From CALJIC01 sp039805565 (GTDB lineage: Bacteria; Chloroflexota; Chloroflexia; Chloroflexales; Roseiflexaceae): a stretch of DNA of 21,378 bases. The notes beneath the pieces were generated by a model. The model did not search any database. It was not told the DNA's origin and worked only from the letters and a program-made list of their open reading frames with translations. This document shows positions 14,401-19,590 of this stretch, in pieces. Both the position numbers and the translations under genes were made by a program. Positions within the stretch are counted from its first letter, which is position 1; the number at the start of each line of letters is the position of its first letter. The stretch covers positions 1-21,378 of the forward strand of contig JBDLTZ010000186.1 in NCBI GenBank assembly GCA_039805565.1, written 5' to 3'.

Positions 14401-14498
14401 AGATCGGAGGGCCGGCTGCGGGGCGTCCGGCAGAGGTGGGCGGGCAGATAATCCTGCCCTACAGCAGCGCGCTGATCGCGTTCGAGGTGCCACGATGA
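11469..14498 (+). CDS. Anchored PQQ-type beta-propeller repeat protein
   Basis: A 1009-aa protein, probably held at the outer face of the membrane. A hydrophobic N-terminal segment (about residues 19-40, ALVAVLALLAASGLAFVLP) looks like an uncleaved signal anchor. Residues about 50-270 form an unrecognised domain. A Pro-rich linker (about 280-300, EPPPPPLLPQAPPP) follows. From about 330 to the end there are at least eleven PQQ-like blades of the pattern VYALDPSTGEERW, falling into two groups (about 340-600 and 720-1000) that could be two propellers. Such repeats occur in BamB, PQQ dehydrogenases and many scaffold proteins. No dehydrogenase catalytic motif was seen, so scaffolding or binding is more likely than catalysis. 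The ATG at 11469 has no Shine-Dalgarno sequence, so the start is uncertain. It overlaps the next gene by ATGA, which implies a joint function. Confidence 0.85.
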   Translation: MTISSPTGDSPRSRLRDGTALVAVLALLAASGLAFVLPWLPQAPPSAALERYAPLRHGDSWLTLTTGADGAPQGWTSGTHALVPPTRAFTTNLRSAQAQALRAHYGADGEPASIDEAMVRLAADSASVVKIDERELGATGLVTDSVMISLRSSRGDFVLGFYRPDGDQDLMFEPALPSLPAELQPGRTWQAEGTLAGRIDYTFAGEVLSQGAYSGPAGDFTDCVQLETRLTLALEGTLLDDIRRRSWQCAGAGGVESERLGEGDALVTRTVLVSSSALKGGTRGEPPPPPLLPQAPPPQGEMGSAAEWQLARLGRTLPTISSGSSTFAPVWVPTDPPLVLAAAYDGALVAFDAADPMGRVRWRFRSGGTFFGQPAYDAATGRIFIGSSDKRLYALDSRGIYLWSFQADDNIATRPAVAGGVVVFGSEDRTVYGVDAASGRAVWERAFTTTGPVVSSPAVVGGVALIGSDDGQVYGLDVATGQERWPPFTTEDAVEAPVVVADGMAYVASRDGTVYALDPSTGEERWRGEAGNALRTAPAVGGGRAFVVDELGFLKALDLESGRRLWMSAGDDYAGAPALVDAGEDQPALVAARDDGVVELLDLDGAVLREWQVAEVASPGEDAPGLAFGPSAGSGALWLADDNGVLLRLGTPLAGPTPLRPAWYRSSAAAPFAGEEGHGLYYTPAAYGGQAVALDSGGNVYLVDPADGRAERLGRVEGLESIPTYAPDPAVAGDTLLVTGGGTLGALDLRDGQTLWSFTPEGEARSVRPATAAGDAALWLVAGGESGAAGTLYALDLADGSVRWMVGLDGFLAAGGAVARGDVVYTSTPPAAFDLATGRELWRADVPGQPLGGTVLSEDGGTLYVAMTGDPAGAVAALDTSDGSVRWVKELDTALGFHERLWLSGEMLIVPAYDHQIVALDAGDGSERWRARPGRRWGAATVVGGYVWQTDVDSHVALLDVRDGSLAHFYSAVDANLEIGGPAAGRPAEVGGQIILPYSSALIAFEVPR
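12317..12371 (+). repeat. GGGGGAG/CTCCCCC palindromic insertion-like stretch inside the propeller gene
   Basis: GGGGGAG occurs at 12317-12323 and 12365-12371, and its complement CTCCCCC lies between them at 12342-12348. Two mutually exclusive hairpins are therefore possible. The stretch encodes the Pro-rich linker. Its style matches the intergenic hairpins at 891-946, 16299-16322 and 16896-16919. Confidence 0.55.
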
Positions 14499-16285
14499 TC
14501 ACGATGCTTCAGCGATTTCGGCCGACCCGAACGACCCTGATCGCGCTGGGTGGCCTGGTGTGGGCGCTCTCGTTCGGGGCGGTGCGGGACTTCGTGTGGG
14601 CCGACCTGCGCGCGGGGATGATGAGCACGCACGGTCTCTCGCGCACGATGCGCGCGCTGGTGTGGTCCGGGTTCGTACTGCTCGGGGTGATGATCGGCGC
14701 ACTGCTGTTCAACGACCTCTGGCGGGCGCTCTCGCCGCTGATCGCGCTGGAGTACATCTCATCGAGCACGGTGGGGCGCGGGGCGCTGCTGCCGATGGCA
14801 CTGCTGCCGGCGACGCTGTTCCTGATCGCGCTGGCGTGGAGCTTCATGCTGACAGGAGTATTGCACAGCCACCCGGCGCTGCGGCTGATCGCGCTGGCGC
14901 TGTACATGCCGCTAGCGCTACAGTGGGTGGGCGTAGGCGCGAGCTCGCTGGCGGGAGGCGTGCTGCCGACGCTGGCGGCGCTGGGCGCGGCGCTAGCGGT
15001 GCCACTGCTGTTCGCGGTGCGCTGGCGGGCGGCGGCGCGGCCGGAGCTGGAGTTCTTCGTGCTCCTGGCGCTGGTGACGACGGTGCTAGCGATCGGGCAG
15101 GCGCGCGCAGTGAGCCTGTGGCGGACGACCGAGATGCCACTGGTGGTGGCGACTGCCGAACTGACGGTGAGCCAGCTCCAGACGCTGGTGATACCAATGC
15201 TGTTCCTACTCGGGATCGATATCGCCGGCTTTACCCGGCAGGCGTCGGGGTGGACGGTGCGAATCGTATTGGAGCGGCTGCCGCGGCGGGCGATCTGGCT
15301 GCTGCTGCTGCCGGGGCTGGCGCTGCGGCTGCGGGATGTTGCGGCCGAGGCGGCCGAGCGGCTGACGCGGCCGGAGGACCTTGGAATGTACGCCGGCGCG
15401 CTGCTTGGGCTGCTGAGCATCGCGGGGGTGTGGCTGGCGCTGCGCTGGATAGGGACAGGCGGCGAGGCGGTGACGGGCGACAGCGTGGCGGGGGCGGCGG
15501 AGCGCTGGGCCATGCCGCTGGTGCTGGCGTTCCACCTGGTCGCGATCGTGGCGCCGGTACCGGGAATCTTGATCCTGGTGGGGACGGGGCTGAGCGGCCG
15601 GCAGGATATGACGACGCTCGGGTCGCAGCTGATAGCGTCGTACAACCCGGCGGCGATCATGGGGGCGTGGCAGGTAGTGCTGTACACGGCGGCGCTGGGC
15701 ACGGCAGCGTGGCTGGCGCGGCGCGGGCGCGGGCCGGCGGCTCTGTACGTGGGCTCGTTCGGGGCCTACAACCTGTGGATGAAACTCTCGGAGCCGGGCG
15801 GGCAGCTCGGGGCGCTGGCGCAGCGCGGGGCGGCGCCGGAAGACTTCTGGCTGGTAACGCTGGTGGGGCTGGCGGCACTGGGGCTCTGGCTGCGCCGGGC
15901 GCTCACCGCTGAGCGGGCCGGGCAACTGCTGTTCCTGCTGCTGATCACCGGTCTGCTGCGGCAGACGTCGTTCATCGAGAACCCGTTCAGCCCGTTCCTC
16001 GGGTTTGCGGGCATCGGGTTCATCGCGTTCGCCCTGGTGTGGGACGCGACGACGCGCGGGGCGTGGGCGAACGAGGGGACGCCGGGGCTACCGCGGACGG
16101 GGCGGGTGCTGCTCTATATCGGCTATGTGCTGCTGACAGTGACGCTGGTGAACTGGGCGCTGACGTCGCACAGCCTGCTGATGGTGGGGCAGTTCACGGG
16201 TGACGCGGCGCTGAACGGGCTGGACCGGTTCGGGCGCCCGCTGCTGTATGCGGTGATGCTGCTGACGTTGGTGGAGGAGAGGTAG
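14495..16285 (+). CDS. Polytopic membrane protein of unknown function, coupled to the propeller protein
   Basis: A 596-aa integral membrane protein with about fourteen hydrophobic segments by eye. They run from about residue 15 to the C-terminus, with short charged loops such as RWRAAARPE, LRLRDVAAEAAERLTRPED and ATTRGAWANEGTPG. I do not recognise the family. No transporter, glycosyltransferase or respiratory-subunit signature, heme-binding pair or quinone-site motif stands out. A hydrophobic TSFIENPFSPFLGFAGIGF segment near the C-terminus is distinctive. The start ATG at 14495 overlaps the TGA of the propeller gene (ATGA), so translation is probably coupled and the two proteins are likely partners. 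A second ATG follows at 14504. An intrinsic terminator begins 14 bases after its stop codon. Leu/Ala/Gly content is very high, as is G+C. Confidence 0.8.
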   Translation: MITMLQRFRPTRTTLIALGGLVWALSFGAVRDFVWADLRAGMMSTHGLSRTMRALVWSGFVLLGVMIGALLFNDLWRALSPLIALEYISSSTVGRGALLPMALLPATLFLIALAWSFMLTGVLHSHPALRLIALALYMPLALQWVGVGASSLAGGVLPTLAALGAALAVPLLFAVRWRAAARPELEFFVLLALVTTVLAIGQARAVSLWRTTEMPLVVATAELTVSQLQTLVIPMLFLLGIDIAGFTRQASGWTVRIVLERLPRRAIWLLLLPGLALRLRDVAAEAAERLTRPEDLGMYAGALLGLLSIAGVWLALRWIGTGGEAVTGDSVAGAAERWAMPLVLAFHLVAIVAPVPGILILVGTGLSGRQDMTTLGSQLIASYNPAAIMGAWQVVLYTAALGTAAWLARRGRGPAALYVGSFGAYNLWMKLSEPGGQLGALAQRGAAPEDFWLVTLVGLAALGLWLRRALTAERAGQLLFLLLITGLLRQTSFIENPFSPFLGFAGIGFIAFALVWDATTRGAWANEGTPGLPRTGRVLLYIGYVLLTVTLVNWALTSHSLLMVGQFTGDAALNGLDRFGRPLLYAVMLLTLVEER

Positions 16286-16298
16286 CCCCTCCTCCTGC

Positions 16299-16334
16299 CC
16301 CCCTCCTCTGCTGGGGAGGGGGTTTTGTTTTTTC
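16299..16334 (+). terminator. Intrinsic terminator of the propeller/membrane-protein unit
   Basis: CCCCCTCC (16299-16306) pairs with GGAGGGGG (16315-16322) around an 8-base loop. A T-rich tract, TTTTGTTTTTT, follows from 16323. Stem, loop and T-tract are all in place 14 bases after the stop codon, so this is a textbook intrinsic terminator. Confidence 0.88.
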
Positions 16335-16377
16335 AGAGAGGGCTTCGCCCTCTCTGGCTTTCCCCTGCTTTCAGGGG
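16335..16377. terminator. Two further hairpins between convergent genes
   Basis: AGAGAGGG and CCCTCTCT (16335-16342, 16348-16355) form a perfect 8-bp stem with loop CTTCG. CCCCTG and CAGGGG (16362-16367, 16372-16377) form a 6-bp stem that overlaps the stop codon of the minus-strand gene. They probably help separate the converging transcripts. Neither has a T-tract on the minus side. Confidence 0.5.
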
Positions 16378-16856
16378 GCGAGACCGGTGCTGGTGGACTT
16401 GGCGGTATCGGGCTCACGCTGGGCGTTGGCACCCTCGGCGAAGGCGCCGGTGTTGACGACGCCGGTGGTGCCGCTGGTGCCCGTGGACTCGGGGTTGTGC
16501 TGGGTGGACTCGGGCGACTCGAAGACGAAGTGGCCCCAGGCTACAGCGCCGCGCTCGCTATCGCTACGCTCGAGCTCGGGGGAGCGCAGCCGGCCGACGG
16601 AGAGCGGGTGGTGGGCGGCCAGGCGCTCCTCGAACCACTCCGGCTCGCGATCCGCGGGTCTGACGGCGAGCGACCAGAAGCGCTCGGGGAGGTTAGCCGA
16701 GACCGAGGCGCGTAGGGGGTCGGGGCCCTCGTGGGCGCCCATGTGGGTCTGCTCGTAGGCGACGCCGTCGGCGAGGAGCGCATTGAGAGCGGCCTCGGCG
16801 TCGGCGAGGCAGGCGTAGAGCGCGGCAACCATACCGGTGTCGTGTTCCTCGGCCAT
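16371..16856 (-). CDS. Small protein with Ser/Thr-rich tail, possibly general-stress (YflT-like)
   Basis: A 161-aa protein of uncertain family. The N-terminal segment VAALYACLADAEAALNALL (about residues 10-28) has the strand-helix look of YflT/GSP17M-type stress proteins, whose first element is a residue-poor strand followed by an AExA helix. This is weak evidence. A polar middle part contains HMGAHEGPDPLRAS and PEWFEERLAAHHPLSVGRL. The tail from about residue 110 is low-complexity Ser/Thr/Gly/Asn (TQHNPESTGTSGTTG) and probably disordered. There is no signal peptide. The start chosen is the ATG at 16856, with AAGGAG eight bases upstream. The frame opens 30 bases earlier without a site. It follows the HD gene on the same strand after a 93-base gap with a hairpin. 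Confidence 0.65.
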   Translation of the reverse strand: MAEEHDTGMVAALYACLADAEAALNALLADGVAYEQTHMGAHEGPDPLRASVSANLPERFWSLAVRPADREPEWFEERLAAHHPLSVGRLRSPELERSDSERGAVAWGHFVFESPESTQHNPESTGTSGTTGVVNTGAFAEGANAQREPDTAKSTSTGLAP

Positions 16857-16895
16857 TGGGTTTCTCCTTCTCTTCTTGGGAGCCACGCCCCAAAT

Positions 16896-16919
16896 GCCCC
16901 GCCCAGCCTCGGGAGGGGC
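16896..16919 (-). terminator. GC-rich hairpin after the HD-domain gene
   Basis: GCCCC-G-CCC pairs with GGG-A-GGGGC (16896-16904 and 16911-16919) apart from one mismatch, with a 6-base loop. On the minus strand it follows the HD gene by about 30 bases and is trailed by ATTTGGGG, so it would be a weak terminator at best. Confidence 0.4.
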
Positions 16920-16949
16920 AAGAGCTGTGCCGCGGAGACGATCCGATAG

Positions 16950-17525
16950 CTAGGCGCCCGCGGCCGCGCCGAGGTCCTCGACAGCGGCAGCTAGCTCACG
17001 TGTGAGCGGATGGTCGCCGAGCTGGGCGAGGACCCCGGCGACGATCTCGCGGTAGTACCAGCGGGTCTGGTCGGCGCCGCGCTTGAAGCGCCCCCAGACG
17101 ACCGGACCAACCTCGCGCAGGTCGGCGAGGATGGACTGGACGTTGTGGAGCGCGTCGGCGGCCTTTAGCGCGGCGACGTCCGGCCCACCGCTCAGGAGGT
17201 GGGCGAGCTTCTCAGCCTTGCGCTGCTCCCAGGGGAGCTCGGTGCCATCGGCGGCCTTGGTCTCGGAGACGGCGGCGACGAGCCGGGCGATCTCGGGGCC
17301 GAAGGTGGCGGCAATGTCGGCGAGCGGCACGTCGCAGTCCTCGACGACGTCGTGGAGCAGGCCGGCGATGGCAAGGTCCTCGCCGAAGCCGTGGCGCAGA
17401 AGGATGACTGAGACGGCGACGGGGTGGGCAATGTAAGGGATGTCGGTGCCCTTCCGCAACTGGCTGCGGTGGGCGCGGGCGGCGAGGCGGAGCGCCTCGT
17501 CGTAGCGGGGTGAGTAGGCGTGCAT
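16950..17525 (-). CDS. HD-domain protein, SpoT/Mesh1-like (p)ppGpp hydrolase
   Basis: A 191-aa stand-alone HD hydrolase with the layout of the RelA/SpoT hydrolase domain and its animal relative Mesh1. The metal ligands are all present: H34 (IAHPVAVS), H58-D59 (LLHDVVED) and D124 (KAADALHN). The SpoT/Mesh1 catalytic Glu-Asp pair is at E62-D63. The N-terminal ARAHRSQLRKGTDIPYIAHP is also typical. No synthetase, TGS or ACT domain follows, so only hydrolysis of (p)ppGpp or a related nucleotide (Mesh1 also acts on NADPH) is expected. The start is the ATG at 17525, with GGAG eight bases upstream. The frame opens 288 bases earlier, but that part is a shadow of the HMG-CoA lyase gene. It lies 56 bases after that lyase and is probably co-transcribed. 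Confidence 0.85.
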   Translation of the reverse strand: MHAYSPRYDEALRLAARAHRSQLRKGTDIPYIAHPVAVSVILLRHGFGEDLAIAGLLHDVVEDCDVPLADIAATFGPEIARLVAAVSETKAADGTELPWEQRKAEKLAHLLSGGPDVAALKAADALHNVQSILADLREVGPVVWGRFKRGADQTRWYYREIVAGVLAQLGDHPLTRELAAAVEDLGAAAGA

Positions 17526-17581
17526 TGGCGGGCTCCAGAATAGAACAGGACGTCGCCGCCCGAGCAGGGCACCACTTCCGG

Positions 17582-18541
17582 CTAGCCGGCAGCTACCACG
17601 CGGAGGCGCGGCCCGCCGTCGGCAGGGAGGTGGCTGCAAACCCCGGCCTTGATCGTCTGCCCCGGGACCTCGTGGCCGAGAAGCTGCTCGAGAAGGCGTG
17701 CGCTGGCGATGAGGGCGTGGAGGTCGATGCCGGTCTCGACGCCCATATCGTGGAGCATGTGGACGAGGTCCTCGCTGCAGATGTTGCCGGGCGCGCCAGG
17801 TGCGAAAGGGCAACCGCCGATTCCGCCGGCGCTGGCGTCAAAGCTGGCCACGCCGACCTGAAGCGCGGCGAGGACATTGGCAAGGCCGGCGCCGCGGGCG
17901 CTGTGGGGGTGAAGGCGCAGATCGGCGCGCGGGAGTCGGCGGCGGAAGGCGAGGCAGACCTGCTGGACGAGATGCGGGTGGGCCATGCCGGTGGTGTCGC
18001 CGAGGGTGATCTGGGAGGCGCCGATGTCGAGCAGGCGCTGGCAGAGGTCAAGCACGCGCGCGAGGGGCACGTCGCCCTCGAAGGGGCAGCCGAAGGCCAC
18101 CGAGAGGACGGCGTCGAAGCCGCGGCCGGCAGCGCGGGCGATGGATGCGACCTCGGCGGCCTGGGCGAGGGACTGCTCGACGCTCATGTTGACGTTGCTG
18201 CGGTTGTGGCTCTCGGAGGCGCTGAGAAAGACCTGGATGGAGTCGGCGCCGGCGTCCACGGCCCGGCGGGCGCCGGTGGCGTTGGGTACGATCGCGCTGT
18301 AGGTAACGGTGGGGCGGCGCGCAATACGGGCGAAGACCTCGGCGGTGTCGGCCATCTGGGGGACATTCTGGGGGCGGACGAAGGCGCCGACCTCGATCTG
18401 CGCCAGGCCGGTGCCGGAGAGGCTGTCGATCAGGCGGACCTTCTGGTCGGCGCTGAGGATGACGTCCTCATTCTGGAGCCCGTCGCGCGGGCCGACCTCG
18501 CGGATGCTGACGCGGGTGGGGAGGGATAAGGCCTGTTCCAC
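17582..18541 (-). CDS. Hydroxymethylglutaryl-CoA lyase
   Basis: A 319-aa TIM-barrel lyase of the DRE-TIM metallolyase family. It cleaves HMG-CoA to acetoacetate and acetyl-CoA, the last step of leucine breakdown. Seen: VGPRDGLQNE (R19 catalytic, D20 metal ligand), the SVAFGCPFEGDV strand, HPH metal ligands (H211, H213), and the signature GGIGGCPFAPGAPGN with catalytic C244 and ligand N252. The residues after the HPH ligands read HPHSARG where the family usually has HxHDTRG. The start was chosen at the GTG at 18541, with AAGGGGG eight bases upstream. The frame runs to a GTG at 18607, but those 22 codons come from heptamer repeat DNA (SRLKTQNS) and do not look like protein. The HD gene follows 56 bases on. 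Confidence 0.92.
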   Translation of the reverse strand: MEQALSLPTRVSIREVGPRDGLQNEDVILSADQKVRLIDSLSGTGLAQIEVGAFVRPQNVPQMADTAEVFARIARRPTVTYSAIVPNATGARRAVDAGADSIQVFLSASESHNRSNVNMSVEQSLAQAAEVASIARAAGRGFDAVLSVAFGCPFEGDVPLARVLDLCQRLLDIGASQITLGDTTGMAHPHLVQQVCLAFRRRLPRADLRLHPHSARGAGLANVLAALQVGVASFDASAGGIGGCPFAPGAPGNICSEDLVHMLHDMGVETGIDLHALIASARLLEQLLGHEVPGQTIKAGVCSHLPADGGPRLRVVAAG

Positions 18542-18569
18542 GCTGAACACCCCCTTCCGTACGAGTGCC

Positions 18570-18600
18570 GAGTTTTGAGTTTTGAGTCTTGAGTCTTGAG
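18570..18600. repeat. Heptanucleotide tandem repeat (GAGTTTT/GAGTCTT)
   Basis: Four contiguous 7-base units (GAGTTTT twice, then GAGTCTT twice) plus a partial GAG. They lie just upstream of the HMG-CoA lyase start. This kind of degenerate heptamer array resembles the short tandem repeats known from filamentous Chloroflexota and cyanobacteria. Confidence 0.9.
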
Positions 18601-18642
18601 GGCTCACAGCTGAGAGTATCTGGTGCTAAGGCTCAGGCGGGC

Positions 18643-18691
18643 GCTCACGGCTCACGACTCGCGGCTCGATACTCGGGTACGTTCACTCAGT
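18643..18691. repeat. Second degenerate heptamer array (xCTCxxx)
   Basis: Period-7 units GCTCACG, GCTCACG, ACTCGCG, GCTCGAT, ACTCGGG, then TACGTTC and ACTCAGT. They share CTC at fixed phase and run into the stop codon of the response regulator (18683-18685). The motif differs from the first array but has the same period. Confidence 0.7.
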
Positions 18692-19468
18692 CTGGAGCAT
18701 GTAGCCCATGCTGCGGATGCTGACAAGGGCGATGCCGCCGATGCCGGTGGACTCGAGCTTGTGACGGAGGCGCGCGATGTGGGGGCGCAGGAGGGCGCGG
18801 GCCTCGTCCTCGGGCTGGGCGCGGCCGTAGACCGCCTCGGAGAGCGTGCCGTAGCTGAGGGCGGTATCGGGCTGCTGAGCGAGGGCGGTGAGCAGCGCGA
18901 ACTCCGTGCGCGTGAGCGCGAGCGTGCTGTTGCCAAGCCGGGCGCTGTGGCGGCGCAGGTCCAGCGTGAGCGGGCCGACCTCAATCTGGTCGGAGCTTGT
19001 GGAGGGTACGGGCACGGCGGAGCCCGTCTCGATCATCCCGAGGGCTCGGGCGCTCTCGCTGATACGCTGGAGCAGCTCGGTGCGCTGCATGGCGACGCGG
19101 CGCTGCTCGAGGCCGCGCTCGACCCGGTCACGGATATCGTAGACCTGGGCGGGCTTGAGCAGGTAGTCGAACGCGCCGTGACGGAGGGCCGCGATCGCAC
19201 TGTTGATCGAGCCGTGGGCAGTGAGGAGGATGACCTCGGTGGCAGGCCAGCGGGACTTGATCTCCCGCAGCACCTCGATGCCGTCCATATCGCCGAGCTG
19301 GAGGTCGAGCAGGACGACGTCAAACTCCTCCTGAGCCAGCTGCTCCTTTGCGTCGGAGCCGCTGACCGCACACTCGACGCGGTAGCTCTGGGCGCGCAGG
19401 GCGGCCTCGAGCATCATGCGCACCGGTCGCTCATCGTCCACCACCAGGATCTTCGCTGGCTGCTTCAT
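18683..19468 (-). CDS. Response regulator with winged-helix DNA-binding domain
   Basis: A 261-aa transcription regulator, the likely partner of the histidine kinase upstream. The receiver domain (about residues 5-120) has the acidic pair D11/D12, phospho-acceptor D55 (VVLLDLQLGDMDG), T83 and K105 (DYLLKP). Its wording (LLTAHGSINSAIAALRHGAFDYLLKP) is of the NtrC type. A helical linker (about 115-145, RVERGLEQRRVAMQRTELLQ) leads to an OmpR/PhoB winged helix (about 163-261) with TRTEFALLTALAQQP, HIARLRHKLE and IRSMGYMLQ. An NtrC-like receiver on an OmpR-like output domain without a sigma-54 AAA+ domain is an uncommon mix. The start ATG at 19468 has only a weak ribosome site. It sits 122 bases after the kinase. 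Its targets are unknown. Confidence 0.92.
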   Translation of the reverse strand: MKQPAKILVVDDERPVRMMLEAALRAQSYRVECAVSGSDAKEQLAQEEFDVVLLDLQLGDMDGIEVLREIKSRWPATEVILLTAHGSINSAIAALRHGAFDYLLKPAQVYDIRDRVERGLEQRRVAMQRTELLQRISESARALGMIETGSAVPVPSTSSDQIEVGPLTLDLRRHSARLGNSTLALTRTEFALLTALAQQPDTALSYGTLSEAVYGRAQPEDEARALLRPHIARLRHKLESTGIGGIALVSIRSMGYMLQTE

Positions 19469-19590
19469 AGAAACTCGGCGCGCCCCCTAGGTAGAGCGGG
19501 CGGCGCACCTCCCCTTTCTCGCGTGGTCAAACGAACGCCTGTCGTACTCCTCAAACGGCGCCGGGCGCCTGACGATATGGCCGGCGACGG

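Noticed and set aside
14509..15925. Minus-strand frames of 397 and 239 codons
   Set aside because: Antisense to the membrane protein. They are Ser/Pro/Arg-rich, with no motif or ribosome site, and arise from the mirrored high-GC codon use.
17510..18529. Plus-strand open frame of 339 codons
   Set aside because: Antisense to the HMG-CoA lyase, whose signature motifs are unmistakable. The predicted protein is low-complexity Ala/Gly/Asp.
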